A program made the translations under genes and the position numbers. A DNA stretch of 64,000 nt from Elusimicrobiota bacterium (GTDB lineage: Bacteria; Elusimicrobiota; Elusimicrobia; UBA1565; UBA9628): the NCBI GenBank assembly GCA_016218545.1, contig JACRDQ010000029.1, forward strand, positions 1-64,000, read 5' to 3'. Below are positions 44,489 to 51,892 of this stretch, piece after piece. Position 1 is the stretch's first letter. Every line of letters starts with the position of its first letter. The notes under the pieces were generated by a model. That model searched no databases. It worked only from the letters and a program-made list of their open reading frames with translations, and was not told the origin of the DNA.

Positions 44489-45276
44489 ACGGCGCCCTCT
44501 TCGCTCTCGCGCTCGCCGCCCTGCTCCCTCTCTCGAGCCCGGTCTCCGCCGAAGACGACGTCGCCCCGAGGATCTCCATCCAGCCCAAGCGGGCCTCCAG
44601 CGGCGTGACCGGGCGCTTCCTCCAGCCCGACACCAGCCTCATCGACACGCCGACGACCGCGGTCCTCGACTACGGCGGCTACTCGGCGACCACGCGGTTC
44701 TTCTCCGCGGGAGGGGTGCTCCAGCACGGCTCCTTCGGCGTCTTCCACCGCCTGAACATCGGCGCCTCCCTGAACGTGGACCGCCTCATCGGCACCGATT
44801 CCACCACCCGGCTCAGGGCCCCCAACGTGCAGGCGAAGTACCGGTTCTTCGACGGTGACGGTTGGATCCCCTCCGGGGCGATCGGCTTCGACGGACAGGG
44901 CTACCTCTACGACGCGGCGGCCAAGCGCTACAACCACCGCCACCGCGGCTTCTTCCTGGCGGCGACCCAGGAGCTCTTCATCCCCGGGCTCCAGGCCCAT
45001 CCCTCCTTCAACATCTCCGACTTCGACTCGAACTCCATTTACGGGGCCATTCCCCTGAGCTTCAACATCAAGGACCGCGTGAACCTGATGTTCGAGTGGG
45101 ACAACATCTCCGACTGGTCCCGCAGCCGCATCAACTCCGGCATCCGGGTCTACGTGACCCCCGGCTTTCACGTCGATTTCGGCGTTCGCGGCATCGGCCA
45201 GGGAGGCCGCTTCGACGACGGCTCCCCCCGCGGCCCCGAGCGCCTCGTCCAGATCAAGTACAGCGGTAACTTTTAG
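44485..45276 (+). CDS. Outer-membrane beta-barrel protein, unknown function
   Basis: A 263-residue exported protein with a signal peptide (MNGALFALALAALLPLSSPV, cut after VSA near 22). The rest alternates polar and aromatic residues in short strands (AVLDYGGYSATTRFFSAGG, RVNLMFEWDNISDWSRSR, GFHVDFGVRGIGQGG) and ends in a C-terminal Phe (KYSGNF), the typical signal for the BAM machinery. No enzyme family is recognised. The ATG overlaps the receiver stop by 4 bases. A 12-bp hairpin starts at the base after its stop. Confidence 0.72.
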   Translation: MNGALFALALAALLPLSSPVSAEDDVAPRISIQPKRASSGVTGRFLQPDTSLIDTPTTAVLDYGGYSATTRFFSAGGVLQHGSFGVFHRLNIGASLNVDRLIGTDSTTRLRAPNVQAKYRFFDGDGWIPSGAIGFDGQGYLYDAAAKRYNHRHRGFFLAATQELFIPGLQAHPSFNISDFDSNSIYGAIPLSFNIKDRVNLMFEWDNISDWSRSRINSGIRVYVTPGFHVDFGVRGIGQGGRFDDGSPRGPERLVQIKYSGNF

Positions 45277-45303
45277 CGGCTCCCGGCGTCGCGCCGGGGG
45301 CCG
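45277..45303 (+). promoter_or_regulatory. Strong hairpin between the barrel gene and pfkA
   Basis: Bases 45277-45288 pair with 45292-45303 (12 bp, one G-T pair, loop TCG), starting directly after the upstream stop codon. The 3' arm ends within the pfkA ribosome site GGAGGT (45303-45308). It could act as an attenuating terminator, an mRNA stabiliser, or a partial block on pfkA translation. There is no T-run. Confidence 0.55.
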
Positions 45304-45311
45304 GAGGTGAC

Positions 45312-46373
45312 ATGAAGAAGAGAGTCGGCATGCTGACGGGCGGGGGCGACTGCCCCGGACTCAACCAGGCCATCCGGGGGGCGGTCTTCAAGCTCGAGAG
45401 CCTCGGCTACGAGTGCCTCGGCATCGAAGAGGGCTGGAAGGGCATGATCACCGGCAAGGCCTCCCCCCTCACCCGCGACAACGTCGAGGACCTCGCCTCC
45501 CGCGGCGGGACCGCCATCGGCACCTCCCGCACCAACCCCTTCAAGAAGGACGGAGGTCCGGAGGCGGTCCTCCAGACCTTCAAGAAGCTCAAGCTCGAGG
45601 CCCTCATCCCCATGGGAGGCGAGGACACCCTGGGCGTGGCCGCCCGCCTCTTCAAGGAGCACGCCTCCCACGTGGTGGGCGTGCCCAAGACCATGGACAA
45701 CGACCTCTCGGCCACGGATTTCACCTTCGGCTTCGACACCGCGGTCACCGTGGCCATGGACGCCTGCGCGCGCCTGCTCGACACGGGCCGCAGCCACCGC
45801 CGCTGCATGGTCCTGGAGGTCATGGGCCGGCACGCGGGCTGGGTCGCGCTCTACACCGGCATCGCCGCGGGCGCCGACTACGTGGGCCTGCCCGAGCGCA
45901 AGGTCGACGTCAAGGAGCTCGCGCGCGCGGTCCAGGCGGCCCACGACCGCAAGAAGGTCGCCCTGGTCGTGGTCTCCGAGGCCGTGGAGATCGAGGGCGG
46001 ACCGAAGAAGAGGGAGGAGCTCGACGAGTTCGGCCACATGATCCTCCAGGAGCGCGAGGTCGGCGAGCAGATCGCCGAGATCGTCGAGGAGGAGACCGGG
46101 ATCGAGACCCGGCACGCGACGATCGGCCACATCCAGCGCGGCGGGCACCCGACCCTCTTCGACCGCATCCTCGCCACGCGCGCGGGCATCCGCGCCGCGG
46201 AGCTCGTCCACGAGAAGCGCTGGGGCCAGATGGTGGCCCTGCGGGGCAACGACATGGTGCCGGTCTCCCTCGAGGAGGCCACGGCCAAGCTCAAGACCGT
46301 CACCCCGGAGTGGTTCTCCATCCTGGACACCCTGTGCAGGACTCCCCGCCGGGAGGCGGTCCGCGCCGCATGA
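45312..46373 (+). CDS. pfkA: 6-phosphofructokinase, probably pyrophosphate-dependent
   Basis: A 353-residue PFK-A-family enzyme that phosphorylates fructose-6-phosphate in glycolysis. GMLTGGGDCPGLNQAIRG opens it. The donor loop reads MGGEDTLGVA (101-110), with Asp105 where ATP enzymes have Gly, and PKTMDNDL has Lys126 where E. coli has Gly. This Asp/Lys pair is the known mark of pyrophosphate-dependent members, so PPi is the predicted donor and the step would be reversible. VMGRHAGWVALY and GHIQRGGHPTLFDR complete the active site. A GGAGGT ribosome site precedes the ATG, and the next gene overlaps the stop. Confidence 0.92.
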   Translation: MKKRVGMLTGGGDCPGLNQAIRGAVFKLESLGYECLGIEEGWKGMITGKASPLTRDNVEDLASRGGTAIGTSRTNPFKKDGGPEAVLQTFKKLKLEALIPMGGEDTLGVAARLFKEHASHVVGVPKTMDNDLSATDFTFGFDTAVTVAMDACARLLDTGRSHRRCMVLEVMGRHAGWVALYTGIAAGADYVGLPERKVDVKELARAVQAAHDRKKVALVVVSEAVEIEGGPKKREELDEFGHMILQEREVGEQIAEIVEEETGIETRHATIGHIQRGGHPTLFDRILATRAGIRAAELVHEKRWGQMVALRGNDMVPVSLEEATAKLKTVTPEWFSILDTLCRTPRREAVRAA

Positions 46374-46933
46374 CGCCCGAGCCCCTGCGGTTCCAGCGCC
46401 GCACCGTCCTCGTCAAGAGGTCGCTGCAGCTCAAGTACATCGGGATGGTCTTCCTCAGCGTCCTCATCTCGTCGCTGATCGTCGGCGGAGACATCTACTA
46501 CTCGATGGCGCGGGTCATCCTGACGGAGAACCCGTCGCTGGCCCCCGCGATCAGCCAGTTCAACGTGATCATCCTGGTCAAGCTCATCCTCTACCTGGGG
46601 CTCATGGTCCTCATCTCGCTCTACGTCTCCCACCGCTTCGCGGGCCCCATCTACCGGTTCGAGAAATCCGCGCAGGCCGTCTCGGGCGGCGACCTGACCC
46701 ACCGGGTCGCCCTGCGCACGGGCGACGAGCTCATGGAGCTCCAGGACGAGTTCAACGCCATGGTGGCCAGCCTGCAGTCCCTCATCGAGAAGGACCGCGC
46801 CCTGACCCGCCGACTGGAGGAACGCGTCGCGGCCGCGGCCAAGAAGCTCCCGGAGGAGTCCTCCGCGGCGCGCGAAGACCTCGAGTCCATCAGGCTCGAG
46901 CTCGAGCACCTCACGAGCGCCTTCAAACTCTGA
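46370..46933 (+). CDS. Membrane HAMP-domain protein without an output domain
   Basis: A 187-residue protein with two transmembrane helices (about 22-45 and 65-86), a short loop between them, then a HAMP domain (RFAGPIYRFEKSAQAVSGGD, RTGDELMELQDEFNAMV) and a long coiled coil to the end. Kinases, cyclases and chemoreceptors carry HAMP domains, but here no catalytic or signalling domain follows. It may transmit a periplasmic cue to a separate partner through the coiled coil. It overlaps pfkA by 4 bases and the TolC-like gene by one base. Confidence 0.82.
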   Translation: MTPEPLRFQRRTVLVKRSLQLKYIGMVFLSVLISSLIVGGDIYYSMARVILTENPSLAPAISQFNVIILVKLILYLGLMVLISLYVSHRFAGPIYRFEKSAQAVSGGDLTHRVALRTGDELMELQDEFNAMVASLQSLIEKDRALTRRLEERVAAAAKKLPEESSAAREDLESIRLELEHLTSAFKL

Positions 46934-48204
46934 TGCGTCCGACGCTGCTCATCCTCGCCCTGCTCCTCGCGCTCCCCGCGGCCGCCGAGCCCCCGGCCGT
47001 CGAGGGCCGCGTCATCACCCTCGAAGACGCGGTCCGCCTGGCGACCCTCAACGACGCGAGGGTCCTCTCGGCCGAACAGGACGCCATCATCGCCCAGCAG
47101 CGCGTCAGAGAGGCCTGGTTCCAGTTCCTGCCCGAGGTCGGGTTCCAAGCCAGCGCCTCGAAATACGAGGCCCGCTACCCCTTCGCGCTCTCGACCGTCT
47201 CGCGCAACCTCCTGGCCTTCCCCGGAGCGGACCAGAACCTCTACTCGGGCAGCGGCTACTGGTATCTCCCGGTCTACGAGGGCGGGCGGCACGTCAACAC
47301 CCTCTACCTCGCCAAGGCGGCGCTGAAAGCGGCGCGCAGCAACTACGACACGGCGCGGCGCGAGATCGTCCTGACCGCCAAGGAGGCCTTCTTCCGGCTG
47401 ATCCTCTCGCAGGAGAAGCTGGACTCCTCGGTCCGCATCGAGGAGGAGACGCGCAGGCTCTCCGATGAATCCGGCCTCGGCGCCTGGGACCGCCTCGAAG
47501 CCGAGGCCCTGCTCGGCGAAGCCCGCGCGGAGGCCACCAACGCCCGCCACCTCTTCGAGGCGGGGCGGCTCGCCCTCCTCAAGAACCTGAACCTCGAGTT
47601 CGACACGATCTTCCGGGTCGAGGGCAGCCTCAAGACCGAGCCCCTGGAGATCGACATCGACCGGGCCACGGTCTGGGCCATGGAGCTCCGGCCCGAACTT
47701 CAGTCGCAGACCTATCGGGCCGAGATGGACGCCATCGGCGTCAACCTTGCCATGAGCCGCAGGAACCCGACCGTCTTCTTCGCCGGGGACTACGAGCTCA
47801 CCGGACAGCGGTTCCCGCTCAAGCAGAACAACTGGGACGCGACCCTCGGCATCAAGGTCCCCCTCGCCTACGACCTCTTCACCCAGGTCAAGCAGAAGGA
47901 GGCCGAGCAGCGCCAAGGCTCGCTCAAGCGCGCGGAGCTGCAGGACCGGGTCCGGCTCGATGTCCGGCAGGCCTGGGAGAACCTCCGCTACTGGCAGAAG
48001 GAGTTCCCGCTCCGCGACACCCACCACGCCGAGCTCAGGCGTCTCTTCGAGAAGGCCGCGCAGTCGTCGGGTTCCCCGCTCGCCAGACTGCGCGCCTCGA
48101 AGCGCCTCTCCGACGCGAGGCTGGCTCACCTGGAATCCGTGACCGAGCACATCCTGGCGGTCGCCAAGCTCGAATGGGCGGTGGGCAGGGCCCTGGAGCA
48201 GTGA
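46933..48204 (+). CDS. TolC-family outer-membrane efflux protein
   Basis: A 423-residue outer-membrane factor with a signal peptide (cut after AAAE near 19). The paired long-helix repeats of the OEP family are visible: ITLEDAVRLATLNDARVLSA at the start of the first repeat, LYLAKAALKAARSNYDTARR, and ATVWAMELRPELQSQTYRAE at the second. It would provide the channel of a tripartite exporter, but no inner-membrane pump or adaptor is adjacent. The ATG overlaps the preceding stop (TGATG) and the following GTG overlaps its own stop. Confidence 0.88.
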   Translation: MRPTLLILALLLALPAAAEPPAVEGRVITLEDAVRLATLNDARVLSAEQDAIIAQQRVREAWFQFLPEVGFQASASKYEARYPFALSTVSRNLLAFPGADQNLYSGSGYWYLPVYEGGRHVNTLYLAKAALKAARSNYDTARREIVLTAKEAFFRLILSQEKLDSSVRIEEETRRLSDESGLGAWDRLEAEALLGEARAEATNARHLFEAGRLALLKNLNLEFDTIFRVEGSLKTEPLEIDIDRATVWAMELRPELQSQTYRAEMDAIGVNLAMSRRNPTVFFAGDYELTGQRFPLKQNNWDATLGIKVPLAYDLFTQVKQKEAEQRQGSLKRAELQDRVRLDVRQAWENLRYWQKEFPLRDTHHAELRRLFEKAAQSSGSPLARLRASKRLSDARLAHLESVTEHILAVAKLEWAVGRALEQ

Positions 48205-49190
48205 GGGCGGGGCGCATCCGGGCCCTCGCGGCCGCGCTCGGGGCCGTCCTCCTCTGCGCAGCGCCCTCGCAAGCCCTCCCGCCCCTCGACCAGGACGCGC
48301 TGCTGCGCGACCACCTCTGGAGGGAGGTCACGCTCCGCCCCAAGGGACGGCGGCCCACGATCGGCCTCGTCCTCTCCGGAGGGTCCCTGCGCGCCCTGGC
48401 CCACTCCGGGGTCTACTCGGTCCTCGAGAACGCGGGCTTCCCCATCGACGTGGTGGCCGGCGTCTCGATGGGCGCGGTCCTCGGCTCGGCCATCGCCTCG
48501 GGGATGCCGAGCCGGATGCTGACCCAGATGGCGCCCAAGATCGGGTTCCGCGGGGCGAGCAACTACGGGGCCTTCAGCCTCGCCCGCCTGGCCTTCTTCG
48601 ACAGCCCCCTCTCCTCCGAGAAGACGGCGCGCTGGGTCGACACGGTCCTGCGCCGCCCCAGGTTCGAGGACCTCAAGCGGCCCTTCGCCTGCGTGGCCAT
48701 GGACATCAAGTCCGGCGAGGAGATCATGTTCCGCGAGGGGCCCTTGGGCCCGGCCGTCCGCGCCAGCATGAACCTCCCCGGCATCTTCTCCCCCGTGCAG
48801 TACCGGCACCGCTACCTGGTCGACGGCGGCGTCGTGAACTTCATCCCGGTCAACGCCGCGCGCCTGCTGGGCGCCCACTACGTCGTCGCCTCGGTCACGG
48901 ACCTCGACTACTCCCAGTCCCGTCTCAAGAGCATGCTCAACACCCTCGAGCAGGTCATCGACATCAGGGGGGCGCTCCTGGCGCGCGAGCAGCGCAAGGC
49001 GGCCAACTTCCTCATCGAGCCCAAGGTCCACGACATCGGATTCGTCGAGACCCTGAAAGCCCTGGACCTGGTGGCGCAAGGGGTCATCTCCGCGCGCCGG
49101 CGCCTGCCGGCCCTCCAGGAGGACCTCATCCTCTTCTCCCACCCCCGGCTGGCCGAGGACTGGATTTCCGAAGGCCGGAGGCGCCGGTGA
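48201..49190 (+). CDS. Exported patatin-like phospholipase
   Basis: A 329-residue RssA/NTE-type esterase with an N-terminal signal sequence (hydrophobic core about 8-22), which suggests export, unlike the cytoplasmic cNMP-patatin fusion at 37.9 kb. The catalytic landmarks are IGLVLSGGSLRALAHSGVY (a variant of the usual GGGxRG oxyanion loop), Ser89 in GVSMG and Asp208 in LVDGG. It probably hydrolyses membrane lipids. The GTG at 48201 overlaps the TolC-like stop; no upstream start gives a better signal sequence. The next gene's GTG overlaps its stop. Confidence 0.87.
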   Translation: MRAGRIRALAAALGAVLLCAAPSQALPPLDQDALLRDHLWREVTLRPKGRRPTIGLVLSGGSLRALAHSGVYSVLENAGFPIDVVAGVSMGAVLGSAIASGMPSRMLTQMAPKIGFRGASNYGAFSLARLAFFDSPLSSEKTARWVDTVLRRPRFEDLKRPFACVAMDIKSGEEIMFREGPLGPAVRASMNLPGIFSPVQYRHRYLVDGGVVNFIPVNAARLLGAHYVVASVTDLDYSQSRLKSMLNTLEQVIDIRGALLAREQRKAANFLIEPKVHDIGFVETLKALDLVAQGVISARRRLPALQEDLILFSHPRLAEDWISEGRRRR

Positions 49191-50161
49191 GCGAACGCCG
49201 CGGCCTTCGCCTGGCCCTGGCCGCCCTGTGCCTTCTGGCCGCTCCCGGACGGGCCGGCGCGGCGATCAGCCTGCGCTGGCGCTCCGAGGAGTTCAAGAAG
49301 GTCGAGACCCTCTTCGAGGAGAGGCGCTACGCCGAGGTGGTCAAGGCGCTCTCCGGCCAGGGACTCACGCGACTGCGCTTCTCCGGGAGGCTGTGCAACG
49401 CCTACGTGTACCTCGGCTTCAGCCACGAGCAGCTGGGCCAGTACGACAAGGCCATGGGCGTCTACCAGCTGGGAGCCCAGCTCTGCCCGCGCGACCGGGA
49501 CTTGCTGACCCGGCTGGGCCTGCTCCAGCACGCCATGCAGCTCGACGAGGCCGCCCGCTCCATCCTCGAGCGGGTCGTCCAGGCCGATCCGCGGCACACG
49601 ACCGCGCTGGTGGCTCTGGCCGAGATCGAGCGCAACCTCGGCTTCCTCGACCGCAGCGTGGACTACTACGAGCGGGCGCTCGAGATCCGGGACGAGGACG
49701 CCGCTCTCTATCGGACCTATGCCGAGGCGCTCTACGACCGCCGTGACTTCTCCCTGGCGGAGGTCGCCATCCGCTGGTCGCTCAAGCTCGAGGACGCGCC
49801 GGAGTCCCGGCTGGTCCTCGCCCGCATCCGGCGCTCCCTCGGGTTCGCCATGGAGGCCGCCGAGATCGTCCGGCAGGCGGAGGAGGACGCCCCGATCGAG
49901 GACCGCCTCTCCTACGCCATGACGGCCGCTGTCTGGCACATGGAAGCGGGGCAGTGGCACAACGCCTGGTCGCAGGCCGGGCTCGTCCTCCAGCGCCGGC
50001 CGGACCACCCCCTGGCACGCTACGTGCGGGCCCGCGCCTACCTCCAGACCGGCAGGCCCCAGCTGGCCCTCAAGGACCTCGCAGTCGCCGCGGCCGGGCC
50101 CGAGCCCTTCGTCGCCAAAGCCTCCGCCGCGCTGGCCAGGGAGATCGAGAAGAGCCGATGA
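49187..50161 (+). CDS. Exported TPR-repeat protein
   Basis: A 324-residue protein starting at a GTG with a signal peptide (cut after AGA near 25) and about seven helical tetratricopeptide-like repeats. Clear examples are AYVYLGFSHEQLGQYDKAMG, ALVALAEIERNLGFLDRSVD and LARYVRARAYLQTGRPQLAL. TPR proteins are scaffolds; a periplasmic one next to TolC and an exported lipase could organise envelope assembly. There is no membrane anchor beyond the signal. It overlaps its neighbours by 4 bases on each side. Confidence 0.82.
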   Translation: MSERRGLRLALAALCLLAAPGRAGAAISLRWRSEEFKKVETLFEERRYAEVVKALSGQGLTRLRFSGRLCNAYVYLGFSHEQLGQYDKAMGVYQLGAQLCPRDRDLLTRLGLLQHAMQLDEAARSILERVVQADPRHTTALVALAEIERNLGFLDRSVDYYERALEIRDEDAALYRTYAEALYDRRDFSLAEVAIRWSLKLEDAPESRLVLARIRRSLGFAMEAAEIVRQAEEDAPIEDRLSYAMTAAVWHMEAGQWHNAWSQAGLVLQRRPDHPLARYVRARAYLQTGRPQLALKDLAVAAAGPEPFVAKASAALAREIEKSR

Positions 50162-50976
50162 GGGGCATCCTGGAGTTCTGGAAGCTGTGCGCCGCGGGCA
50201 ACGATTTCGTCCTGGTCAGGAGCGAAGACGCCTCCCGGATCGGCATGAGCCTCAAGCGCCTGGCCCAGGTCCTCTGCAACCGCAGGCGCGGGGTCGGCGG
50301 CGACGGCCTCCTCGTCGTGGACCGACGGAAGGACCTTCCGGCCGTGTCCTACCTCAACTCCGACGGGTCCGCCGCTTTCTGCGGGAACGGGACCCGGGCC
50401 GCGGCCCTCTGGCTCTACCTGCAGGGAATCACCCGCAAGGCGAGGGCGTTCTCCTTCATGTCCTCCGCCGGACTCATCCACGCCAAAGCCGCTCCGGACG
50501 GCAGGACGGCCTCCATCAGGATGCCCGACCCCAAAGGGCTCAGGCTCGGGCTCAAGCTCTCGGTGCCGGGCTGGCGCGGCACGGCGCACAGCGTGGACAC
50601 CGGGGTCCCGCATCTCGTCGTCCCTGTCCGCGAGCTCGACGGCTTCGACGTCGCGGGCGTGGGACGGGCCCTGCGCCGCCATCCCGCCTTCCGGCCGGCC
50701 GGCGCCAACGTGGACTTCGTCACCCTGGGTCCGCGCAGGGTCGTCATGCGGACCTACGAACGCGGCGTGGAGGACGAGACCCTCGCCTGCGGCACCGGCG
50801 CCGTGGCGGCCGCGGTCGTGGCCGCGGCCCTGGGCTCCGCGGAGCCCCCGGTGAAGGTCCTCGTGCGCGGCGGAGACGTGCTGCAGGCCGATTTCCATCT
50901 TGAGGGAGGCGCGGCCCGCGAGGTCTGGCTCCAGGGTCCGGCGTCCATCGTCTACACAGGGGGATTCCCATGCTGA
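50158..50976 (+). CDS. dapF: Diaminopimelate epimerase
   Basis: DapF converts LL- to meso-diaminopimelate for peptidoglycan and lysine synthesis. The 272 residues carry the two active-site cysteines: Cys75 in AAFCGNGTRAAALW and a second in ETLACGTGAVAAA. FWKLCAAGNDFVLV and GVGGDGLLVV are the usual N-terminal blocks. The ATG at 50158 overlaps the TPR stop by 4 bases. dapA starts 7 bases before its end, so the two lysine/DAP steps are translationally coupled. Confidence 0.94.
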   Translation: MRGILEFWKLCAAGNDFVLVRSEDASRIGMSLKRLAQVLCNRRRGVGGDGLLVVDRRKDLPAVSYLNSDGSAAFCGNGTRAAALWLYLQGITRKARAFSFMSSAGLIHAKAAPDGRTASIRMPDPKGLRLGLKLSVPGWRGTAHSVDTGVPHLVVPVRELDGFDVAGVGRALRRHPAFRPAGANVDFVTLGPRRVVMRTYERGVEDETLACGTGAVAAAVVAAALGSAEPPVKVLVRGGDVLQADFHLEGGAAREVWLQGPASIVYTGGFPC

Positions 50977-51854
50977 AGCTCCAAGGCTCCATCGTCGCGC
51001 TGGCCACGCCGTTCTCCGCGCACGGGAACCTCGCCGAAGAGGCGTACCGGGCCCTCGTGCGCTGGCACCTCAAGTCCGGCACCTCGGGCCTCGTGCCCTG
51101 CGGCTCGACCGGAGAGGCCGCGACCCTCTCCCACGAGGAATCCTGCCGCCTGATCTCCATCTGCGTAGAGGAGGCGGACCGGCGCCTGCCCGTCATCGCC
51201 GGCGTGGGCACCAACGACACGGCCAAGGCCGTCAAGCTGGCGGTCAAGGCGCAGGACCTCGGGGCCGACGCCGTCCTCCTGCTGGCCCCCTACTACAACA
51301 AGCCCACCCAGGAGGGCATCTACCGGCACTTCAAGGCCGTGGCCGAGGAAGTGGCGCTCCCCATCGTGATCTACAACATCCCGGGCCGCACCGGGGTCAA
51401 CATCCTGCCCGCCACGGTCGCCCGCATGGCCGCGGACTTCAAGAACATCGCCGCGATCAAGGAGGCCTCGGGCAGCCTCGACCAGGTCTCCGAGATCCTC
51501 TCCCTCATCAAGCGCCCCTTCTCCGTGCTCTCGGGCGACGATTCCCTGACCCTGCCCATGATGGCGGTCGGGGCTGCGGGCGTCATCTCGGTCATCGCCA
51601 ACATCGCGCCGCGCCGGACCGCGGAGCTCTGCTCCGCGGCCCTTAAGGGCGACTGGAAGAGGGCGCGCGCCCTGCACCTCAAGATGTTCCCCCTGGTCAA
51701 AGCCCTCTTCATCGAGACCAACCCCATCCCGGTCAAGGCCGCCCTTGAGATGCTGGGCAAGTGCCGCTGCGAGCCCCGCCTGCCCCTGACCCCCATCACC
51801 GGCCCCTCCCGCGAGGTCCTCAGGAAGCGGATGAAGGACTTCGGCCTTCTGTAG
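50970..51854 (+). CDS. dapA: 4-hydroxy-tetrahydrodipicolinate synthase
   Basis: DapA condenses pyruvate with aspartate semialdehyde at the entry to the DAP pathway. The 294-residue TIM barrel shows CGSTGEAATLSHEE with the pyruvate-binding Thr, APYYNKPTQEGIYRHF, the catalytic Tyr in VIYNIPGRTGVN and the Schiff-base Lys in AAIKEASGSLDQV. It is the last gene of the long dnaE-dapA run. The next gene has its own promoter 22 bases after the dapA stop. Confidence 0.95.
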   Translation: MLKLQGSIVALATPFSAHGNLAEEAYRALVRWHLKSGTSGLVPCGSTGEAATLSHEESCRLISICVEEADRRLPVIAGVGTNDTAKAVKLAVKAQDLGADAVLLLAPYYNKPTQEGIYRHFKAVAEEVALPIVIYNIPGRTGVNILPATVARMAADFKNIAAIKEASGSLDQVSEILSLIKRPFSVLSGDDSLTLPMMAVGAAGVISVIANIAPRRTAELCSAALKGDWKRARALHLKMFPLVKALFIETNPIPVKAALEMLGKCRCEPRLPLTPITGPSREVLRKRMKDFGLL

Positions 51855-51875
51855 CGCCGGACGTCGGCCGGCGTT

Positions 51876-51884
51876 TGGTATGAT
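51876..51884 (+). promoter_or_regulatory. Extended -10 promoter of the polyamine-synthase-like gene, leaderless
   Basis: TGG followed by TATGAT, 8 bases before the ATG at 51893. The AGGGG between them is too close to the start to act as a ribosome site. Confidence 0.55.
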
Positions 51885-51892
51885 TCAGGGGC

